From the NCBI GenBank assembly GCA_028875245.1, contig JAPPEU010000044.1, positions 1 to 55,044 on the forward strand: a stretch of 55,044 nucleotides of DNA, in the 5' to 3' direction. Shown in pieces: positions 8,678 to 16,293 of this stretch. Source of the stretch: Chloroflexota bacterium. GTDB lineage: Bacteria > Chloroflexota > Anaerolineae > Aggregatilineales > Phototrophicaceae. Positions within the stretch are counted from its first letter, which is position 1. Each line of letters starts with the position of its first letter. The translations under genes were made by a program, and so were the position numbers. The notes under the pieces were generated by a model, which saw only the letters and a program-made list of their open reading frames with translations, was not told the origin of the DNA and did no database searches.

Positions 8678-9261
8678 TCGCGGGGGGCCATTTCGCTTCC
8701 GAGCGACAAACTTTGCGGCGCGATTTGCAGGCCGCCCTCCAATCGACGCTGCAAAAGACGCGCAAAGGCATATACGGGCAATACAGCAAGGAGATTGTAG
8801 AGCAGAGTCGGCATCAGCACGAGACGCGCCATCGAAGGGATATCGTAGGAATTGCCCAGCAAGAACAGGCCGGCCAAAGTAAAGAAAGCCATGAAGACTG
8901 TCGCCAGCGCCGTGACCCCCAGGATAAATAGGATGCGCAAACGAAGAATCTGTTGAGCGACGCTGTTGACCAGGAAGACGATCATTATCAGGGCGGCGGA
9001 TGATGTGCCGACGGGCAAGATCGAAAGCAGGTCCAGGAGGATGCCGCCGACAAGCGCCCAAATGAACCCTTCCGCCAGGCTTGAACGCATCGACCAGCAA
9101 ATGACCAATAGCATCACCAGATTGGGTTGGCCCCGCGTGCCGTTCAGGGTGGGTGTGATATTGCCGGCCAAGGCGACCACGAAGGCGATAAAATGCGGTA
9201 TGAAGCTGGCGGACAGCGCCGCCGCCAGGCCCAAAATGCCGATGGACAAGTAGCGCCCCAT
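8674..9261 (-). CDS. mreD: Rod shape-determining protein MreD
   Basis: This small integral membrane protein (195 aa) of the elongasome has five to six hydrophobic segments and no soluble domain, as usual for MreD. It contains the family-like LVGGILLDLLSILPVGTSS segment in the middle. It lies one base after mreC and overlaps the start of the PBP2 gene by 4 bases (GTGA), so translation of the operon is probably coupled. Confidence 0.9.
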   Translation of the reverse strand: MGRYLSIGILGLAAALSASFIPHFIAFVVALAGNITPTLNGTRGQPNLVMLLVICWSMRSSLAEGFIWALVGGILLDLLSILPVGTSSAALIMIVFLVNSVAQQILRLRILFILGVTALATVFMAFFTLAGLFLLGNSYDIPSMARLVLMPTLLYNLLAVLPVYAFARLLQRRLEGGLQIAPQSLSLGSEMAPRE

Positions 9262-9262
9262 A

Positions 9263-10123
9263 TCAAGTCTCGTCCGTCGGCTGGAATACGGTCAGGTCGA
9301 TTGGCTCAAAACTGGTGATGACCAGCACCAATTCCAGTGTATCGAAGTCTATCAGGCTACGGACTTCCGCTTCTTGAAACAGCTCGAACTCGAACTGACG
9401 GATGCTGGTCACCTGGCCGACCACGACATCGGGCGGGAAGTTGCCGCCCAAACCCGATGTGATCACCAGGTCGCCTTGCTCGATCGTTTCGTCGAGATCC
9501 ACCATGGTCAGTCGCAATACGCCGGAGGCCTGGCCGATGATGCTGCCGTGCGCGCGCGTCGCCTGCAGGCGGGAGCTTACGGCGCTGTTCTCGTCGTTGA
9601 TGAGCTGCACCTGAGCCGCGTTGGCGCTGACGCGGATGATCCGGCCAACCAAGCCCAACTCCGTAGCGACCGGCATGCCGACGCCGATGCCGTCGCGGTT
9701 GCCGCGGTTGATAATGATGCTGCGCGCGATCCCGGTTTGCTCGACGGCTATGACGTCCGCCGGCAAGAATTCCTGGTCCTCCAGCGGCGATGTATAAGCG
9801 AGCAGGCTTTTCAGGCGCGTGTAGTCGCTGGCCGCCTCGCGCAATTCAATCGATTCGACCTGCCTCCGGGCGAGCTGCTCTTCCAGCGCGGCGATCCGCT
9901 CGCGCAGGCGTCCGAGGTTGTTGAGCTCCTCAAAGGCCGCGTTCAGCGAGAGCGACAGTCGATTGAATAGGCCAGACAGACCGTTTAGAGGGGCGGCCGC
10001 CAAAGACTCCGCCGGTGTCAATACGCCGGCGACGCTGAGCGCAATCAAGCCGGCGCAAAGACCAAGCATAAGAATTAACATCAGAATCCGGCTGGGTTGG
10101 CGCAGGCTGCGCAATTTATCCAC
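9263..10123 (-). CDS. mreC: Rod shape-determining protein MreC
   Basis: MreC is a bitopic periplasm/exterior-facing scaffold that links MreB filaments to PBP2 and RodA. The 286-aa protein has a single membrane helix at about residues 12-35, then a coiled coil at about 55-95 (LNNLGRLRERIAALEEQL). The beta-barrel MreC core follows, with DGIGVGMPV, the GLVGRI strand and ITSGLGGNFP. It is followed directly by mreD. The 207-bp gap to mreB holds no gene that I can support. Confidence 0.94.
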   Translation of the reverse strand: MDKLRSLRQPSRILMLILMLGLCAGLIALSVAGVLTPAESLAAAPLNGLSGLFNRLSLSLNAAFEELNNLGRLRERIAALEEQLARRQVESIELREAASDYTRLKSLLAYTSPLEDQEFLPADVIAVEQTGIARSIIINRGNRDGIGVGMPVATELGLVGRIIRVSANAAQVQLINDENSAVSSRLQATRAHGSIIGQASGVLRLTMVDLDETIEQGDLVITSGLGGNFPPDVVVGQVTSIRQFEFELFQEAEVRSLIDFDTLELVLVITSFEPIDLTVFQPTDET

Positions 10124-10330
10124 CCCTCAATCGCAATCGCCTCTCTAATCTTATCACAGCCGCTCGGCATCAGCGATTCGAGCGCGCTCGCCCCGGCGGA
10201 ACCGCAAAACTGCTCGGCTGCCGCCTGCTGCCGATTGCGAGAACATCTTAGGTAGAATCGAGTCAAAGTTGGGACTGCGGCCATTCGCGCCCATGAAGGG
10301 CCGGGAAAGCTCTGGACTGCGTGATCCAAA

Positions 10331-11392
10331 CTAATGCCGAGTGCTGCCGCGTTCCGGGCCCGTCAGCAGGCGTCGCAGATTATTGTAATCTTCCAAAACG
10401 CGCCCGGCGCCGCGCGCGACGCAGGTCATGGCGTCATCGGCGAGCCAGGACCGTATATTGACCTCTTCGCGCAGCCGGTCGCCCAGGCCGCGCAGTTGTC
10501 CGCCGCCGCCGGCAATCGTGATGCCGCTTTCCATCAGATCCGCCACCAGCTCGGGCGGCGTATCGTCAAGCGCGTCCTTGACCGTATCAATGATGATGCT
10601 TACCGAGCCGCCAATCGCTTCGCGGATCTCAATGGAACTGACCTCCACCGAGTCCGGCAAGCCCGTGGTCAAGTTTCTGCCTTTGACCATATAGGTGCGT
10701 TCTTGCGGCAAAGGGTAGGCCGAGCCGATGTCTATCTTCGCCTTTTCCGCGGTTGGCTCGCCAATCAACAGATTGTGTTTGTTGCGCAAGTGCTGAACGA
10801 TGTCTTCATCCATTTCGTCGCCAGCCACGCGAATCGAGCGGCTGATGACGATGCCGCCGAGGGAAAAGAGCGCGACCTCGGTCGTTCCGCCGCCGATATC
10901 AACGACCATGCTGCCACGCGTCTCCAGCACCGGCAGGTTGGCGCCGATGGCTGCCGCCACCGGTTCTTCAATCAAGTGGGCTTCGCGCGCGCCAGCGTCC
11001 AGCGTCGCTTCAATGACGGCCCGTTTTTCAACCTCGGTGACGCCGCTGGGGATGCCCACCACCACACGCGGTCGCGGCACCGGCACCCAGCTCTGCTCAT
11101 GCGCCTTCTTTATCAGATAATCGAGCATGCGGGCGGTGATTTCGTATTCGCTGATGACGCCGTCGCGCAATGGGCGGACTATAAGAATGTCCTTCGGATT
11201 CTTACTCCACATTTCTTTTGCGCGGGCGCCAACTTCAATCGGGGCGCGCGTCTTGCGGTCGACGGCGACGAAAGAAGGTTCGTTGATCACGATGCCTTTG
11301 CCACGCACATACACCAAGGTATAGGCGGTACCCAAGTCAATGCCGATGTCGAGCGAGAACAGCCCGAACAGGAAATCCAGGGGACTTAGCAC
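10331..11392 (-). CDS. mreB: Rod shape-determining actin homologue MreB
   Basis: This bacterial actin polymerises on the membrane and guides elongation-phase wall synthesis. The 353-aa protein shows phosphate-1 loop DLGTAYTLVYV near the N-terminus, VVGIPSGVTEVEKRAV, the phosphate-2 loop VVDIGGGTTEVALFSLGGIV, and the adenosine motif ITIAGGGGQLRGL. The start is GTG, preceded by GAGGG at a good distance. It is the first gene of the shape operon and has an extended -10 promoter upstream (11426-11434). Confidence 0.97.
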   Translation of the reverse strand: MLSPLDFLFGLFSLDIGIDLGTAYTLVYVRGKGIVINEPSFVAVDRKTRAPIEVGARAKEMWSKNPKDILIVRPLRDGVISEYEITARMLDYLIKKAHEQSWVPVPRPRVVVGIPSGVTEVEKRAVIEATLDAGAREAHLIEEPVAAAIGANLPVLETRGSMVVDIGGGTTEVALFSLGGIVISRSIRVAGDEMDEDIVQHLRNKHNLLIGEPTAEKAKIDIGSAYPLPQERTYMVKGRNLTTGLPDSVEVSSIEIREAIGGSVSIIIDTVKDALDDTPPELVADLMESGITIAGGGGQLRGLGDRLREEVNIRSWLADDAMTCVARGAGRVLEDYNNLRRLLTGPERGSTRH

Positions 11393-11425
11393 TGATTAAC
11401 CCTCGACGAAAGGCGTACGCGCCGC

Positions 11426-11434
11426 ATTATATCA
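11426..11434 (-). promoter_or_regulatory. Extended -10 promoter for mreB
   Basis: TGATATAAT on the minus strand (TGn plus perfect TATAAT) lies 33 nt before the mreB GTG. The region upstream of it is A+T-rich, without a clear -35, as allowed for extended -10 promoters. The same 148-bp divergent gap must also drive tilS, for which I found no clear box. Confidence 0.6.
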
Positions 11435-11591
11435 TAGTCCAACATTAACAATTATTTACTGGGCTCAAGGCTACGCCAACGATGACAATGAGTCAATTCG
11501 CTTAAACAAATATAGCACTGAATCGCACATCGTTCACAAGATGACGGTACGAGGTTATGATTGGGTCAGAGCGTTCATTGGCAAATTCAAA

Positions 11592-12995
11592 ATGGTATTG
11601 GAAACGGTGAGCGGCACGCTCGCCCAAAACGCTGCATTGATCCCCGGCGAAACGGTGATCGTGGCCGTTTCCGGCGGCTGTGATTCGGTGGCGCTGCTCC
11701 ATCTGCTGAGGCGCTGGGGCGAAAGCATCGATATCAACCTGCATGTCGCCTCGCTCAACCACGGTATCCGCGGGGCGGCGGGTCAGCAGGATCTGGATTT
11801 CGTGGCGGAGCTGGCCTCGCGCTGGCGGCTTCCGCATAGCCTGGGTCGGGCGGATGTGCCAAGCTTTGCTCGCGAATGGAGCGTCGGCATTGAAGCGGCA
11901 GCGCGGCGCGCAAGATACGACTTTCTGGCGCGTGTTGCGGGCGAGCAGGGCAGCAGCTGCGTCGCCGTCGGTCACCATGCGCTGGACCAGGCGGAAACCA
12001 TCATCATGAACATCGTGCGCGGCAGCGGCGGCGCGGGACTGCGCGGCATGAAAGTCCTGTCACCGCTGCCAGGTCATCCCGGGCTTCGCCTCGTACGCCC
12101 GCTTCTTCAGCTCTCGAAGGACGATCTGGAGAGCTACTGCCGCGATCACAACCTGCCATTTCGCGTTGACGGCAGCAATGACGATATTGGCTACCGGCGA
12201 AACTTTGTTCGGCATGAATTGATCGGCCGCATGAGGCGCCTGAACCCGGCATTGCTCAGCGCAATGGGTCGTTTGGCGGAGTCCGCTGCGGTGGAGGAAG
12301 ATTTCCTCTCGTCCAGTTTCGAATCAATCGTGACGCCGCTTCTGATTGTTTCGCCTGAGCGTTGGCGGATTCCGACGGAGGATTTCGCGGCGTTGCATCC
12401 GGCGCTTCAACGGCGTTTCCTCCGCGAAGCATATCGACATCTGTCCGGTGAATCTGCCCGCTTGTCCCATGCTTTAACCCTCGATCTCATCGCCTGGTCG
12501 CAAAAGGCGGCTACCGGCGCTCGCCGCGATTTGAGCGCTGCGGTGCGGATGCGGCGCAGTTATGACGTCCTTTGCATTGAACGCACCGGCGCTCCGGCAG
12601 CGCGCGAAGGGTATCGATTAATCTCCGCCGATACGGATCGTGAGATCCTCCTCGATACACCGGTCATCTATCCGAAATTGCGACTTTGCCTCTCGCGCGG
12701 TCTACCCGCGAGCGGCGCCGGCCAAAGTCTGTCGCTTCCCGCTAGCCTGGAGCTGCGGCTGCGTACGCGGCGCCCGGGCGATCGCTTCAAACCGCAGGGC
12801 ATGGGCGGGCAGTCGCGCAAACTCAAGAATTGGATGATTGACCGCAAGATCCCGCGCGAACTTCGCGACCAGATCCCGCTCGTTTGCGCAAATGGCGACA
12901 TCGTGGCAATTTGCCTGGGCGATGAATGGCGCCTGGCTGATTGCCGACACTTCGAATGGCGCGATGCCGATTGCGTCGTCCTGTCCCTGGCATGA
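11592..12995 (+). CDS. tilS: tRNA(Ile)-lysidine synthase
   Basis: TilS attaches lysine to the wobble cytidine of tRNA-Ile(CAU), converting it to lysidine so that it reads AUA. The N-terminal PP-loop ATPase motif is SGGCDS (usually SGGPDS), followed by LNHGIRG and VGHHALDQAET. The C-terminal TilS domain has RRPGDRFKPQGMGG and the KNWMIDRKIPRELRDQIPL segment. An in-frame ATG also exists at 11541. I prefer 11592 because family members begin about 20 residues before the PP-loop, but neither start has a clear Shine-Dalgarno. It is divergent from mreB. Confidence 0.93.
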   Translation: MVLETVSGTLAQNAALIPGETVIVAVSGGCDSVALLHLLRRWGESIDINLHVASLNHGIRGAAGQQDLDFVAELASRWRLPHSLGRADVPSFAREWSVGIEAAARRARYDFLARVAGEQGSSCVAVGHHALDQAETIIMNIVRGSGGAGLRGMKVLSPLPGHPGLRLVRPLLQLSKDDLESYCRDHNLPFRVDGSNDDIGYRRNFVRHELIGRMRRLNPALLSAMGRLAESAAVEEDFLSSSFESIVTPLLIVSPERWRIPTEDFAALHPALQRRFLREAYRHLSGESARLSHALTLDLIAWSQKAATGARRDLSAAVRMRRSYDVLCIERTGAPAAREGYRLISADTDREILLDTPVIYPKLRLCLSRGLPASGAGQSLSLPASLELRLRTRRPGDRFKPQGMGGQSRKLKNWMIDRKIPRELRDQIPLVCANGDIVAICLGDEWRLADCRHFEWRDADCVVLSLA

Positions 12996-13031
12996 AGCGG
13001 TTGGCTTTCCAACGAAATCAAGGGCATTGCC

Positions 13032-13061
13032 TTATCACATTGAGCAATATTCCACTATAAT
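13032..13061 (+). promoter_or_regulatory. Promoter of the 13116 response regulator
   Basis: TTATCA (13032-13037) and a perfect TATAAT (13056-13061) are 18 nt apart, 55 nt before the chosen start codon. Confidence 0.55.
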
Positions 13062-13115
13062 TCAAGCAGAGCTTTCGTTTCAGGCCGGGTGGCCAAAATG
13101 GCTGAGAGACAGCTT

Positions 13116-13940
13116 ATGCGACTGTTGCTAGTCGACGACGATGGCGTCAATCGCTACACCGTGAGCAAAGCCTTGCAACGCGTCGGCTATCTGGTTGCGG
13201 AAGTGAACAGCGGCGAGGCTGCGCTTGAGCATTATGACAAGACTGACTTTGACCTCGTCCTCTCTGAAATCGACCTGCCCGGAATTGACGGGATTGAACT
13301 GCTGCAAGGCATCAAGCGGAAATCGGCCGACGCCATAGTCGTGTTGATGACCGAGCAAGCCAGCCTTGAGACGGCCGTTCAGGCGCTCCGCTTCGGCGCC
13401 TATGATTATTTGATCAAACCATGCTCCAGCGAAGTTATCCGCGAGAGTGTGGAGCGGGGCATCGAAAATGCGCGTAGGTTGACGCGTCGGCGCCGCCTCC
13501 TGGATACGATAGAGCGGACCGTATCCGAATTGGCGCGCGAAGTCTCGGATACCTTGGAGGGCGCTGATTATGCGGCGGAACTGGGCGCGGCCGCGCTTCG
13601 CGAGCGGATGCCGCCCCGGGGCAACGCTATTAGTCTGGGCCCGCTTTCAGTCTTGCCGGGGAAGTATCAGATAGAGGCGGCTGAACAATCGGTCAGTTTG
13701 ACGCCTACGGAGTTCGATCTGCTGCTCTATCTCGCCGCTCACCGCGGACGGGTTGTGCCCTGTCACGAGCTCGTGCGCGAAGTCCGCGGCTACAATACGG
13801 AGGAAGCCGAGGCGCGCGAAGTCATACGCCCGCATGTGAGCAACCTGCGGCGCAAGCTAAAGCGGCTCGGGGATATCGACCTTATCGTCAATGTTCGCGG
13901 TATCGGCTATCGGCTCGGCGAAGTCTCGGAGGTTGACTGA
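13116..13940 (+). CDS. OmpR-type response regulator with Glu at the phospho-acceptor site
   Basis: The receiver domain covers residues 1-115 and an OmpR/PhoB winged helix covers about 180-270 (LTPTEFDLLLYLA, HVSNLRRKLKRL, VRGIGYRLGE). The acidic pair (VDDD), switch Thr (LMTEQ) and Lys (LIKPC) are present. At the place of the phosphorylated Asp, however, the sequence reads DLVLSEIDLPG, which puts Glu where DLVLLDxxLPG has Asp. The wide linker between domains is unusual. ATG 13116 has GAGAG 7 nt upstream. In-frame alternatives are ATG 13098 and GTG 13089. No histidine kinase gene is adjacent. Target genes are unknown. Confidence 0.9.
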   Translation: MRLLLVDDDGVNRYTVSKALQRVGYLVAEVNSGEAALEHYDKTDFDLVLSEIDLPGIDGIELLQGIKRKSADAIVVLMTEQASLETAVQALRFGAYDYLIKPCSSEVIRESVERGIENARRLTRRRRLLDTIERTVSELAREVSDTLEGADYAAELGAAALRERMPPRGNAISLGPLSVLPGKYQIEAAEQSVSLTPTEFDLLLYLAAHRGRVVPCHELVREVRGYNTEEAEAREVIRPHVSNLRRKLKRLGDIDLIVNVRGIGYRLGEVSEVD

Positions 13941-14019
13941 TCCGCCGCTCTCATGCTTGCCCGTGATTTGATATCCCTCCGCGCATTGTTCGCTTCTCAA
14001 CTCACTTGACGGAGACAGT

Positions 14020-16161
14020 TTGCGCTCGCTGGCTGCTTCAATTAGCGTCTTTATAATCGCGATTTTCGCCGTCGCGCCTGGGCTGCGGGCCTTTGATGAG
14101 GCCTGCTCGGAGGCGGGCACGCTATCGCGGGAGGCTTATCAAAGCGGCGTCTCCACTCACGAGCGCAAATACACCGTGTACACGCCGCCCTGCTACCATG
14201 CCTCCGAGGCCTCTTATCCGCTTCTGCTGCTCTTGCACGGCTCCAACGCCGACGACGGTCAATGGGCGCGCCTGGGCTTGGTCAACGCCTTGGAAAGCGC
14301 GATCCGGGCGGGCAGCGCGCCGCCTATGATTGTCTTGATGCCCTTCGGTGGATCAATCGCCAACAAGAATGAATTCAACGGCGTCAGCTATGACGCGATC
14401 CTGCTCGATCTCCTGGATCAGGCGCGTGACCGCTACCGCTTGAACGGCCGACAGGCGATCGGCGGCATATCGCGCGGCGGCTTCTGGGCTTATCACCTGG
14501 GATTGCGCTTCGCCAGCCGCTTTGTCGCCATTGGCGGGCATAGCCCGTATTTCGACCTTAACCATGCGGCGCCGGCATACAATCCGCTTGATCTGGCGGA
14601 TGCCCTGAGTGCCGACACGCATTTGCGGGTCTGGCTCGACCGGGGCACAACCGACCACGCGGCCGACGGCGTTGACCGGATGCATCTCATCCTGCGGAAG
14701 CGGGGCGTACCGCACGAATACGTCGTGCATGCCGGAGGCGATCACAGCGAGGCGACCTGGGGTCAATTCGTCGAGGATTACGTCAGCTTCTATGGCGCGG
14801 CGCTTTCGGGCGCGGATGACCAGGGCGCGCCATTGGCCGCTTCAGTCGATGCCGGCGTCGAGCTTTGGCTGCCGGCGGCCGGTTTTGGCAGCTTGCTCAC
14901 ATCGATCGAGTCGGCGGATCTCACCAGGCTGCGGGCCGGCGAATATCTCGGTCGCTTGATTCTCGGCCGCTCAAACGCGGACAGGTTGCGGCGGCATGGC
15001 ATCGAATTGCATCCGCAATCGCGCATTGTCCCGGACAACAAGCTCTTTTACGAACTTTGGCGCGATAAGCTCAATTTCACGCTTTTGCCCTTTGACAAGC
15101 TGCATATTCGTTTGCGTCCGCTATGGCTGGATGATGTGCCGGTTGTCGATCAGTTGGCGCGTTATCCGCTGGTCTTTCAAAGCGGCGCTCCCAATTTCAT
15201 GCCCGAGCGGCTGACGCGCGTTACGCTCTCCGGCACGACCGCGCTGGCGCGGCATACACTGCCGGCGGTTGAAGCGCTCGGGGTTGAACGCGCCGCCAGC
15301 GGAATCCGCGATTATGTGCGTCAGGCTGATTATTTCCATATCACGCATGAAGCTTCGATCGCGCCTGGCTGCCCGGAGGCGACCGGCCCGGTATTGGGCG
15401 GGAGCAACAGCATGTGCATGCGGCGCGATCAAGCGAGGCTTTTCGACATTCTTGATGTGGATGTCGTCGACTTAACCGGCAATCACATCAACGACTATGG
15501 TTATGCAGCATTCGAAGACACGCTGGATCACTTTGAAGAGCGCGGCTATGCCCTCGTTGGCGGCGGGCGCAATCTGGCGGAGGCGCGGCGGCCGCTGATC
15601 CTGGAGCGGAACGGTTCGCGGATCGGCTGGCTCGCTTGCAACAATATCGGTCCCTATTATGCATTCGCCAATGACGATCCCGAAGCGCTGGGCGGCCTGC
15701 GCGCGGGGAACGCCTATTGCCGCGGCGCTGGCTGGCTGCGCGATGCCTTGCCGGCGCTGGCGGCCGAAGTTGATCTCGTCCTGCTGACGGTTCAATATCG
15801 GGAGTCTGAAGCCTTCAAACCGATGCGGCAGCAGCGCCTCGATTTCCAAACCTATGCCGAATGGGGCGCCGATGTTGTGATCGGCACGGCGGAGCACAAA
15901 CCAATGACCTTTGAGTTTTATCAAACGCGGCGAGGCGAAACCGCCTTTCTGCATTTTGGCTTGGGAAACTTGTTTTTCGATCAGCTGCCATGGGGCAACA
16001 GGCGCTTTTTCATGGATACGCTGTATATCTATGCAGGTGAATTGCTCGCTGTGGAGTTGTTCCCGGGCATCATTGAAGATCGCGCGCGGCCGCGGCTGCT
16101 GGCGGGGGAGGACTTGTTCAATTTTCTGCACTTCATGTTCATACAGAAGAATGAGTTCTAA
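14020..16161 (+). CDS. Secreted esterase-CapA fusion protein
   Basis: This 713-aa protein has two parts after an N-terminal signal peptide. Residues about 45-255 are an alpha/beta hydrolase of the esterase D type: LLLLHGSNADDGQW, nucleophile elbow GISRGG (Ser about 150) and catalytic His in GGDHSEATW (about 241). Residues about 280-710 resemble the CapA/PgsA metallophosphatase-like family used in poly-gamma-glutamate capsule assembly, with RLTRVTLSGTTAL, LTGNHINDYG and HFGLGNLFFDQ. The family Asp/Glu/His ligands are partly changed (for example GHSP/LTVQY in place of the HxGxE block). The TTG start follows GGAGAC. A surface-polymer role is plausible but inferred. Confidence 0.85.
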   Translation: MRSLAASISVFIIAIFAVAPGLRAFDEACSEAGTLSREAYQSGVSTHERKYTVYTPPCYHASEASYPLLLLLHGSNADDGQWARLGLVNALESAIRAGSAPPMIVLMPFGGSIANKNEFNGVSYDAILLDLLDQARDRYRLNGRQAIGGISRGGFWAYHLGLRFASRFVAIGGHSPYFDLNHAAPAYNPLDLADALSADTHLRVWLDRGTTDHAADGVDRMHLILRKRGVPHEYVVHAGGDHSEATWGQFVEDYVSFYGAALSGADDQGAPLAASVDAGVELWLPAAGFGSLLTSIESADLTRLRAGEYLGRLILGRSNADRLRRHGIELHPQSRIVPDNKLFYELWRDKLNFTLLPFDKLHIRLRPLWLDDVPVVDQLARYPLVFQSGAPNFMPERLTRVTLSGTTALARHTLPAVEALGVERAASGIRDYVRQADYFHITHEASIAPGCPEATGPVLGGSNSMCMRRDQARLFDILDVDVVDLTGNHINDYGYAAFEDTLDHFEERGYALVGGGRNLAEARRPLILERNGSRIGWLACNNIGPYYAFANDDPEALGGLRAGNAYCRGAGWLRDALPALAAEVDLVLLTVQYRESEAFKPMRQQRLDFQTYAEWGADVVIGTAEHKPMTFEFYQTRRGETAFLHFGLGNLFFDQLPWGNRRFFMDTLYIYAGELLAVELFPGIIEDRARPRLLAGEDLFNFLHFMFIQKNEF

Positions 16162-16235
16162 CCGGGGCGCGGCATTTCTAATGTTCTTCATACGGCGCTC
16201 GCGAGATAATCTAGTCGTCGCGCCGTCGCCTAAGC

Positions 16236-16241
16236 TATAAT
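16236..16241 (+). promoter_or_regulatory. Candidate -10 box for the Clp-like gene
   Basis: A perfect TATAAT lies 52 nt before the ATG at 16294, in the 132-bp gap after the esterase-CapA gene. The -35 region (TAGTCG) is poor. Confidence 0.4.
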
Positions 16242-16293
16242 GACGCGGCGCCTTTGCATGGGGCAGGACAATTACTGAGGACAGCGCTGGGCA

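Noticed and set aside
8678..9100. N-terminal extension of the PBP2 frame
   Set aside because: It lies within mreD in another frame. The GTG overlapping the mreD stop gives a normal PBP2.
10334..11389. 351-codon open frame opposite mreB
   Set aside because: It coincides exactly with mreB on the other strand, a known effect of GC-rich codon use. It has no family features.
13081..13125. tRNA-like beginning (GCCGGGTGGCCAAAATGGCT)
   Set aside because: No matching acceptor stem, anticodon arm or T-arm follows. It is the 5' end of the response regulator gene.
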